Positions 23,591 to 29,673 of a stretch of DNA of 33,476 bases are shown one piece after another. The number at the start of each line of letters is the position of its first letter. The stretch's first letter is position 1. The DNA lies in contig SXOA01000076.1 of the NCBI GenBank assembly GCA_005778405.1, positions 1-33,476 on the forward strand, written 5' to 3'. The notes under the pieces were generated by a model. That model was not told the origin of the DNA. It made no database searches and saw only the letters and a list, made by a program, of their open reading frames with translations. This DNA is from Planctomycetaceae bacterium (lineage in GTDB: Bacteria; Planctomycetota; Planctomycetia; Pirellulales; Pirellulaceae). The position numbers were made by a program, and so were the translations under genes.

Positions 23591-23845
23591 ATGCTGCGCC
23601 GAATGATCCTGGCCCTGACTGCCCTCGCGACAATGTTCTCCGCCGGCTGTGCGAATGGACGGTTCTACAATCCCTTCCGGCCGGGCGACGTTCAGGCTCA
23701 GCGGATTCGAGCCACGGTGCATGATCCCTATCCCGATCAGGACAAGGGGCCGGCTGTCGACGACGCCCGTCCTCGTGACTATCAGCGCCAGACGCCGGAG
23801 CCAGTTCGCAACCGGTTCTATTCGGATAGCACCTTGGGGCGGTAA
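23591..23845 (+). CDS. Small lipoprotein
   Basis: The 84-residue product has a clear lipoprotein signal (MLRRMILALTALATMFSAGC, Cys 20), so the mature part is about 65 residues anchored by lipid. It is hydrophilic and rich in Arg, Asp and Pro (GRFYNPFRPGDVQAQRIRAT, DPYPDQDKGPAVDDARPRDY) and ends YSDSTLGR. I recognise no domain; short lipoproteins of this kind are frequent in planctomycetes. Its own promoter lies upstream. It is convergent with the dehydrogenase gene, with only 15 bases between the stops. Function unknown. Confidence 0.75.
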   Translation: MLRRMILALTALATMFSAGCANGRFYNPFRPGDVQAQRIRATVHDPYPDQDKGPAVDDARPRDYQRQTPEPVRNRFYSDSTLGR

Positions 23846-23860
23846 TGCCTCATCGGACGA

Positions 23861-24829
23861 TTACGCTACTCCGTTGACCACATTCTCCGGCACCTTCCCC
23901 GTCAACCGGGCCACGACCTGCCTGGCGACGCGGCTGCGGAGATTGGCCAGTGACTCCTCGGAAACGAAAGCTGCGTGAGGAGTGACGAAGACTCGTTCGT
24001 CGCGAAAGATCGGCAGCGAAAGATCGGGAGGCTCGGGATCTTGCACATCGAGAGCCGCCCCGGCGAGCTGTCCCGATTGCAGCGCGGCCAAGAGTGCGTC
24101 GTGATCGATCAAACCGCCTCGCGCGGTGTTGATGAGGTACGCGCTCGGCTTCATCTTGGCGAATTGCTCCGCGCCGATGCACCGCTTTGTTTCGGGCGTG
24201 AGCGGAGTGTGGAGTGAGACGTAGTCGCTGCGTGACAATAGCTCGTCGAGCGTAACGAATTCGACTCTCGGCAGTCCGTTCTTGCGACTGCGGCTGGTGG
24301 CGATGACTTTCAGGCCGATGCCGAGGGCCTTTTCCGCCAGTTTGCGGCCGATGTTTCCCATGCCGACGATGCCGAGCGTTTGGCCTTCGATCCGGCGGAG
24401 CTTTGGACCCGACTGCAACTGATAGCGGCCTTCCTTGGTCTCGCGGTGAAAGAAGGCGACCTTACGGGACAGCGCCAGCAGCAAGGCAAGGGCATGCTCG
24501 GCAACTTCAATCAGGCAGTAGTCCGGAATGTTCGTCACCGGAATCTTCTGGGCGGTGCAATGGGCCACATCAATGTTATCCAACCCAATCCCCAGCCGAC
24601 TGACGATGCGACACTGCGGAGCGGCGGCAATGACCTCCCTTGGAACCTTGGCCCAATTGGTCATGATGGCGTCGACATTTTTCGTTTTCGCGAGCTCCGC
24701 CAAAGAGGCCGCATCCTGCTTCCCCTTTTCGGCCACGACCAACGCGGCATCAATGCCCGATAGAATTTCGCGCTCGATGTGGAGGTCCGGCCAGGCATAG
24801 TCGGTCAGCAGAACGTGAAAGCGGGGCAT
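23861..24829 (-). CDS. D-isomer 2-hydroxyacid dehydrogenase
   Basis: The 322-residue product is an NAD(H)-dependent D-2-hydroxyacid dehydrogenase, close in pattern to C-terminal-binding-protein/phosphoglycerate dehydrogenase relatives. The Rossmann motif is GIVGMGNIG (153-161). The catalytic triad is present: R237 in NTARGG, E266 in DVQDPEP, H285 in VTPHAAF. The substrate-side loop SRLGIGLDNID (77-87) is also typical. There is no C-terminal ACT or ASB domain, so it is not a full-length SerA. The substrate cannot be fixed; glyoxylate/hydroxypyruvate-type or phosphoglycerate-type are both possible. I chose the ATG at 24829, where MPRFHVLLTDYAWPD begins; the upstream in-frame codons lie in a low-complexity repeat. 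No Shine-Dalgarno is visible before it. Confidence 0.9.
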   Translation of the reverse strand: MPRFHVLLTDYAWPDLHIEREILSGIDAALVVAEKGKQDAASLAELAKTKNVDAIMTNWAKVPREVIAAAPQCRIVSRLGIGLDNIDVAHCTAQKIPVTNIPDYCLIEVAEHALALLLALSRKVAFFHRETKEGRYQLQSGPKLRRIEGQTLGIVGMGNIGRKLAEKALGIGLKVIATSRSRKNGLPRVEFVTLDELLSRSDYVSLHTPLTPETKRCIGAEQFAKMKPSAYLINTARGGLIDHDALLAALQSGQLAGAALDVQDPEPPDLSLPIFRDERVFVTPHAAFVSEESLANLRSRVARQVVARLTGKVPENVVNGVA

Positions 24830-24848
24830 GGGGGAGGGGAGGTCAGAA

Positions 24849-24967
24849 GGCAGTAGGCAGATGGCAGGAGGCAGAGAAAGAAAGGTTAAAACAACATTCA
24901 CTGAAAGACAATGGGCTGCGACTTACGCTGCTCACTGCCGACTGCCGACTGCCTACCGCCGACTGCC
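24849..24967. repeat. GGCAG-word inverted repeat
   Basis: Arms 24849-24874 and 24942-24967 are 26 bases each and match at 20 positions as inverse complements. Each arm consists of GGCAG words spaced 7-8 bases apart, with one further word just inside the right arm. It fills the gap between the hemerythrin-like gene and the dehydrogenase start. A transcript from the upstream gene would form a long interrupted stem here, directly before the dehydrogenase ATG. Confidence 0.75.
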
Positions 24968-24979
24968 CACTTCCCTCCC

Positions 24980-25459
24980 TCAGTCCCCCACGCCGATATC
25001 CACATCGAAGGCGTCGTAGATGAGCTCGTTCTCGCGGTCTTCGTGGCTGCGGAGGCGGTGGTCGAAATCCAAGAAGCGCGGGCCGACCCACACGGCGAGT
25101 GCGGCGGTCTGGCCGGCGAAGAACATGCGCTCCGCCCGGTCGACAAGATCCGAGAACTCTGAGTAAAGCTCCTGATGCTCGCTGCGCAGGTGATCCGCCT
25201 TCTCCGCCAGTTGCGGGGCGACGTGCAATGGCTCGTCAAAATAGCCGTACGCTTCTTCCAAGGCGAAGTGCAGCGCGAGTTGGTCCCGCAGTTCGCTCAG
25301 CCAATCGACCAGGTGCCGGCACATGCCCGTGGCAATGGGGCGTGAACAACGTTTCCGCAGGTCGGCCAGGGATTGCCACAGCTCCTGGTTGACCTCTTTG
25401 ATTTCCTGCAAGAATGCCGGATTGACCGTGACGGTCGCGGTGGTGGTTAGAACGGACAT
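24980..25459 (-). CDS. Hemerythrin-like (HHE) domain protein
   Basis: The 159-residue product is predicted all-helical. Its His and acidic residues are spaced as in hemerythrin-like cation-binding domains: H64-x3-E68 (LALHFALEEA), H90 and H95 (KADHLRSEHQEL), and H134/H139 with E140, E143 and E145 (FDHRLRSHEDRENELIYDAF). These could bind a di-iron centre for oxygen, nitric oxide or redox sensing; metal binding is inferred. There is no signal peptide or membrane segment. The ATG at 25459 is preceded by a strong AAGGAGG at 5 bases. It is divergent from the squalene-cyclase-fold gene, and its downstream side is the GGCAG inverted repeat. Confidence 0.8.
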   Translation of the reverse strand: MSVLTTTATVTVNPAFLQEIKEVNQELWQSLADLRKRCSRPIATGMCRHLVDWLSELRDQLALHFALEEAYGYFDEPLHVAPQLAEKADHLRSEHQELYSEFSDLVDRAERMFFAGQTAALAVWVGPRFLDFDHRLRSHEDRENELIYDAFDVDIGVGD

Positions 25460-25771
25460 CAGAACCTCCTTGCCCGCGTCGGCGGGTGAAAGGCGGGTCG
25501 GCCCGAAAAACTAGCTGCGGCGCAATGAAGTAGGACCAGCTCGCAAACTCAATCGAGCCGCAAAGACTTTCGCGGCTCAGCACCGGTTATCGTAAGGAGG
25601 GTGATAGCGAAAGTCAAATAATTTCGCGGCAGGCGGCATTTTTTGGCTTTGGCGCGGCAGGGACTTCTTGCTTGGCGCTCCATCTACAGACTGATAGACT
25701 TGCATAAGTAGTGAAAGAGAGCACTTTGGGGCAAATATGGCAGGCGAAGGTATTCGCCGAGGAACGGCCTG
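25460..25771. other. 312-base divergent gap with competing hairpins
   Basis: No gene is supported here. GAGCCGC (25555-25561) and GCGGCTC (25572-25578) make a perfect 7-base stem. GCGAAA (25607-25612) and TTTCGC (25622-25627) make another. GACTTTCG (25565-25572) is a perfect complement of CGAAAGTC (25608-25615), so the two hairpins could exchange for a third pairing. TTTCGCGGC also occurs twice (25568 and 25622). A leader-type regulator is conceivable, but the likely promoter for the downstream gene lies beyond it. Confidence 0.4.
25672..25700 (+). promoter_or_regulatory. Weak promoter candidate for squalene-cyclase-fold gene
   Basis: TTGGCG (25672-25677) and TAGACT (25695-25700) are separated by 17 bases. 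Transcription would begin near 25707, about 65 bases before the ATG at 25772. Confidence 0.35.
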
Positions 25772-27727
25772 ATGTCGAATCATGACCCGTATCGCCAGAA
25801 TCCCCCTCCCGGCGGTTATCCACCTCAGCCGCCCTATCCTCCGCAGCCCGTTCCGCTGCCGCCGCAATACCCGCAGTACGCTCAGCAGCCCCCCGCTCCG
25901 CAGTTTCCGCAGCCGGGATATGGCGGGCAGAATGGCTATCCCCAGCAGCAGCCGGCGTATTATCCGCCGCAGCCGGTAGCCTATCAGCCGCAGCCGATTC
26001 CCGTTCAGCCGATCCCGCTGGCTCCCGTGGCCGTGCCTGCTCAGGCGGAGCCGATTCCGCAATCTGTCTGGCAAACTCCGCAGCCGGTGCGCCCCGTGGC
26101 TCCCGTGCCGGTTCCAATTCCACAGTCGGTCGTTGCACCGGTCCCGGTTCGGCCAGCCGGCCCCCGTCCCGTTCTTGCCACGCCGGAAAACAAAGCGGCT
26201 GCCACTGCCAAGGTCGCTGCAACGCCCCGTCCGGTGCCGGCGAACCGGCCCGTGCTTGCGCCGGTAAAACCTGGTGGCGGAACGTCGTTTGCCGTCCAGC
26301 CGCCGCGCCCAGAGGATGAGCCGCCTCCGGACGACACGGCCAAAGTTGTCAAAGGCGCGCCGCCGTGGCTGGTCAGCATGATCGTCCATGCGATCATTCT
26401 GCTGATCATGGGGTTAATCGTAGTTGCCACGGATCCCAAAGAAGTGATTGAGCTCATCTCTCCTCCCGACATTTTCGCGGAGAAACTGGGGGAGCAGGTC
26501 ATGGAGGACGAGCTGCAATCCCCTGAGTCGATGGAGCTTGAAGTCATCGACCCCGCGCTCTCCCTGAGCGATAAGCCGCCGGTCGAGGATCCCTTCGCCG
26601 CGCCGCCGATCATTGACCTCAACAACCCGGATGCCAATTCGTCGACGAGCGACATTCAGGCGCCGGCCATCGGGCTGGCGCTCACGGGACGCCAAGAAGG
26701 TTCCAAGAAGTCGCTCCTGGCCGCTTATGGCGGAACCGCGACGACGGAAGCCGCGGTCCGCGAAGGCTTGCTGTGGCTCAAGCGACAGCAGAAAGAGGAC
26801 GGCACTTGGAGTTTGATCGGGCCATATTCCAGCGGGGGCTATGCGGAAAACCGTGTCGCCGCGACCGCCATGGCCCTGCTGGCTTTCCAAGGTGCGGGAC
26901 ACACTCACCAAGGCAAAACTGAATTCCAACCGGTCGTGGCCAAAGCCTGGAAAGCCCTGCTCGCCATGCAGAATGCCGATGGCGAATTTCAAGGCGAAGC
27001 GACCTATAACCAGAAGACCTATGGCCAAGCCCAGGCTTCGATTGCCATCTGCGAAATCTACGGCATGACCAAAGACAAGAACTTCCGCGATCCGGCGCAG
27101 AAGTCCGTAAACTACGCTCTGTTCGCCCAGTCTCCGCAAGGGGGCTGGCGGTATAGCCCCAAGGAAGATGCCGATACTTCCGTCACGGGTTGGTATGTCA
27201 TGGCCTTGCAAAGCGCGATGATGGCGGGCCTGGATGTTCCCAGCCCGAACTTCGACAAAATCACCGCCTTTCTGGACAGCGTGAGCCAAGAAAATCAGAG
27301 CAAGTACGCCTACATGCCGGGGCAGGACTACCGACTTTCCATGACGGCGGAAGGACTCCTCTGCCGCGAGTATCTGGGATGGAAGCATAACGACGAACGG
27401 CTGCGGTCGGGGGTCAATTACTTGCTGGCCAACCCCATCGATTACAACAGCTCGGAGAGCCACCAGAATGTCTATTACTGGTACTACGCCACCCAGACCT
27501 TGCATCACATGGACGGCGACGACTGGGACAAGTGGAACAAGGTCATGCGACAGGCGGTTCCTTCGCACCAGATCAAGAGCGGTGCGGAAAAGGGAAGCTG
27601 GGCCCCCAGCGCTGGGGATTCGCATGGTGCCGGTGCCGGCGGGCGGCTGTATACCACGTGTCTCTCCATCTACATGCTGGAAGTCTACTATCGGCATCTG
27701 CCGATTTATAAGTACCGGCTGAGGTAG
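25772..27727 (+). CDS. Pro-rich membrane protein with squalene-cyclase-like domain
   Basis: The 651-residue product has an N-terminal half (1-190) made largely of Pro, Gln, Tyr and Val (PPQPPYPPQPVPLPPQYPQY). A single membrane segment (about 199-219, PPWLVSMIVHAIILLIMGLI) follows. A linker (220-310) precedes an alpha/alpha barrel of prenyltransferase/squalene-oxidase repeats (about 320-640). QW-like words are visible: LKRQQKEDGTWSL, MQNADGEFQG, SPQGGWRYSPKEDADTSVTGW. No DxDD cyclase motif or terpene-binding site is evident, so a binding or protein-interaction role is more likely than cyclisation. The Pro-rich tail would be cytoplasmic and the barrel outside; this is inferred from signal-less type II topology. 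ATG at 25772 has GAGGA about 9 bases upstream. The gene is monocistronic by spacing. Confidence 0.85.
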   Translation: MSNHDPYRQNPPPGGYPPQPPYPPQPVPLPPQYPQYAQQPPAPQFPQPGYGGQNGYPQQQPAYYPPQPVAYQPQPIPVQPIPLAPVAVPAQAEPIPQSVWQTPQPVRPVAPVPVPIPQSVVAPVPVRPAGPRPVLATPENKAAATAKVAATPRPVPANRPVLAPVKPGGGTSFAVQPPRPEDEPPPDDTAKVVKGAPPWLVSMIVHAIILLIMGLIVVATDPKEVIELISPPDIFAEKLGEQVMEDELQSPESMELEVIDPALSLSDKPPVEDPFAAPPIIDLNNPDANSSTSDIQAPAIGLALTGRQEGSKKSLLAAYGGTATTEAAVREGLLWLKRQQKEDGTWSLIGPYSSGGYAENRVAATAMALLAFQGAGHTHQGKTEFQPVVAKAWKALLAMQNADGEFQGEATYNQKTYGQAQASIAICEIYGMTKDKNFRDPAQKSVNYALFAQSPQGGWRYSPKEDADTSVTGWYVMALQSAMMAGLDVPSPNFDKITAFLDSVSQENQSKYAYMPGQDYRLSMTAEGLLCREYLGWKHNDERLRSGVNYLLANPIDYNSSESHQNVYYWYYATQTLHHMDGDDWDKWNKVMRQAVPSHQIKSGAEKGSWAPSAGDSHGAGAGGRLYTTCLSIYMLEVYYRHLPIYKYRLR

Positions 27728-27797
27728 AGGTTGGAGTGCCGCTGGAAATAGTGAGCAGTCCTGGCCTGTTCATGCGGTCCGTTTGCGGATTTCGGCG

Positions 27798-27836
27798 CCA
27801 ATCTATAGGCTGGAGATAGATTCCTATATCGATTGG
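27798..27836. other. Interrupted inverted repeat before phosphoesterase start
   Basis: CCAATCTATAGG (27798-27809) pairs with 27823-27836, with a two-base bulge. The right arm overlaps the GGGGAG Shine-Dalgarno (27835-27840) of the metallophosphoesterase gene, so a leader hairpin could partly mask ribosome binding. Confidence 0.4.
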
Positions 27837-27847
27837 GGAGCGCCCGC

Positions 27848-29101
27848 ATGTCTGCATTCAGCCGTCGTGGTTTTTTAAGTTCTTCGCTGGGTGGACTGGC
27901 GGCGCTGTCGCTGGGGAGGGAGTCTTTCTCCGCGGAGGATGCGCCGGTTGGTCCCAAGGGTCCAGAATCCCTCTTTCTGACCTGGCAAAGGGATCCGACC
28001 ACGACGATGACCATCCAGTGGGTGGGGCCACCGGAGGCCGCCGCAAAGTCCTCGATTCGCTTTGCGCCGGTCGCACTCCAAGAATGGAAAAGTGAAGTCG
28101 CGCAGTTGCGGCCCTTTCCGGACACGGATTTGCAGGTGCATCGCTGTGAGCTTTCGGGGTTGGCGCCCGGAACCGAGTACAAGTTTCAGCTTGGCGAAGT
28201 TTCCACCGTCTACCGCTTCCGCACCATGCCGGCGAGGGCGACGGATGTCATCCAATTCGTTTCTGGCGGCGATTGCGGCGTGAACGCCCACGCCGTGGGG
28301 ACCAACATCATCGCCGCCAAGCAGGAGCCGCGGTTCGCCCTCATCGGCGGCGACCTGGCCTATGACAACGGCAAGTCGCCGCAGACGTTTCTGAATTTTT
28401 TGCAAAACTACAGCCGGCACATGGTGGACCCCTTGGGGCGGTTGATTCCCATGCTGTCGTGCATCGGCAATCACGAAGTGAACGGCGGCTACAAAGGGAC
28501 ACGGGAAAAATCGCCGCACTATCTCAGCGTTTTTGACGGCCTGTTCGCGGAGCAGACGTATGGAGTGCTTGACATTGGGGACTACTTGAGCCTGGTGCTG
28601 CTCGATACCGGGCACATCGCCCCCATCGGCGGCGAGCAGACGTCCTGGCTGGAAAAAACGCTGGCCGACCGGCAGGAGCGGCCGCACTTGATCGTCGCCA
28701 ACCACGTGCCGGCCTATCCGTCCTATCGTTCCCCGGAGGGAAAAACTGGCTCGCTGGGGACCGGCGAGGAGAACCGCAAATACTGGTCGCCGCTGTTCGA
28801 GAAATTCAAAGTGGATCTGGTGCTGGAACATCACGACCATACATTCAAGCGGACCCATCCGCTGACCGGCGGACTCAAGGACAAAAATGGCGTCCTCTAT
28901 CTGGGCGATGGCTCGTGGGGAATGTTGCGAGCTCCCAAGAAGCCGGAAGAGCGCCCCTATCTGGCCGCCGTCAGCCAGGCCTATCACATGAGTGTGCATC
29001 GTCTGGAAGGGGAGCAGCGGTTCCATGTCGCCCTGGAGGAGTCCGGCAAAGTCGCCGACGTCTGCATGACCACCAGCAAGCGCCCCAGCCGCCGAGGGTA
29101 A
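27848..29101 (+). CDS. Purple-acid-phosphatase-like metallophosphoesterase
   Basis: The 417-residue product has a twin-arginine signal (SRRGFLSSSLGGLAALSLG). A fibronectin/PAP N-terminal domain follows (TTTMTIQWVGPPEA, CELSGLAPGTEYKFQLGE), then a calcineurin-like metallophosphoesterase domain. The metal motifs appear in order: SGGDCG, GGDLAYDNG, CIGNHEV, IVANHVPAYPS and LEHHDHTFKRTHP. This is the purple acid phosphatase layout, and all metal ligands are present. It should be an exported phosphomonoesterase or phosphodiesterase; substrate unknown. I chose ATG 27848, preceded by GGGGAG, over a codon 15 bases earlier, because the Tat motif then sits near the N-terminus. Its stop codon overlaps the next start (TAATG), so the DinB-like protein is probably translated by coupling. 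Confidence 0.9.
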   Translation: MSAFSRRGFLSSSLGGLAALSLGRESFSAEDAPVGPKGPESLFLTWQRDPTTTMTIQWVGPPEAAAKSSIRFAPVALQEWKSEVAQLRPFPDTDLQVHRCELSGLAPGTEYKFQLGEVSTVYRFRTMPARATDVIQFVSGGDCGVNAHAVGTNIIAAKQEPRFALIGGDLAYDNGKSPQTFLNFLQNYSRHMVDPLGRLIPMLSCIGNHEVNGGYKGTREKSPHYLSVFDGLFAEQTYGVLDIGDYLSLVLLDTGHIAPIGGEQTSWLEKTLADRQERPHLIVANHVPAYPSYRSPEGKTGSLGTGEENRKYWSPLFEKFKVDLVLEHHDHTFKRTHPLTGGLKDKNGVLYLGDGSWGMLRAPKKPEERPYLAAVSQAYHMSVHRLEGEQRFHVALEESGKVADVCMTTSKRPSRRG

Positions 29102-29619
29102 TGCATTCCATGAACGTGCAGTTCTTGATCGACCGCCTTTCGCAAGCTCCCAGTATCATCAGCGCCTTGCTCGTGGGGGTGACGACCGAGCAGGCGCGCT
29201 GGAAGCCCGCGCCAGACAAATGGTCAATGTTGGAAGTGATCAACCACCTGGATGACGAGGAGCGGGACGACTTTCGCCAGCGGCTCGACCTGTTGCTGCA
29301 CCAGCCCGGCCAACCGCCACCCCCAATCGATCCCCCTCGCTGGGCGATTGAGCGGAAATACAACGAGAGAGACCTGGGCGAATCGCTGCAGCGATTTCTT
29401 TGCGAGCGCCAGAAATCCCTGGATTGGCTCAGATCTCTCCAGGAACCGAACTGGAACAACACGCACCAGTTCCCGCACGGACCAATACAGGCAGGCGACC
29501 TGCTCGCCTCCTGGGCCGCGCACGACCTGCTGCACATTCGCCAACTGACCCGGCTGCACTTTGAGTATCTCCGCGGCGTGTCGGCCCCGTTTAAGACCGA
29601 ATATGCCGGTCAGTGGTGA
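29101..29619 (+). CDS. DinB-like metal-binding protein
   Basis: The 172-residue product is a four-helix DinB/YfiT-type domain. The three His ligands are visible: H49 (SMLEVINHLDDEERDDF) and H141/H145 (WAAHDLLHIRQLTRL). WKPAPDKWSMLEVINHL is the classic first-helix pattern. Such proteins bind zinc or nickel, and some are thiol-S-transferases that use bacillithiol or mycothiol; nothing here identifies the thiol. The start overlaps the previous stop by one base; an alternative ATG at 29110 gives MNVQFLIDRL and a more usual distance (12) to GAGGG. There is no signal peptide, so the enzyme would be cytoplasmic while its partner in the transcript is exported. Confidence 0.85.
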   Translation: MHSMNVQFLIDRLSQAPSIISALLVGVTTEQARWKPAPDKWSMLEVINHLDDEERDDFRQRLDLLLHQPGQPPPPIDPPRWAIERKYNERDLGESLQRFLCERQKSLDWLRSLQEPNWNNTHQFPHGPIQAGDLLASWAAHDLLHIRQLTRLHFEYLRGVSAPFKTEYAGQW

Positions 29620-29673
29620 GAAACCAAGCGCGGCGTGGCGGCTAAACTAATGCGTGATTCCGAGGAGCGCCAC

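Noticed and set aside
25577..26389. Arg-rich minus-strand frame
   Set aside because: It is the complement of the Pro-rich coding region and has no independent support.
26414..27697. Minus-strand frame opposite the squalene-cyclase-fold gene
   Set aside because: Antisense shadow; no domain features.
27875..29026. Minus-strand frame opposite the phosphoesterase
   Set aside because: Antisense shadow; the plus strand carries all metal-binding motifs.
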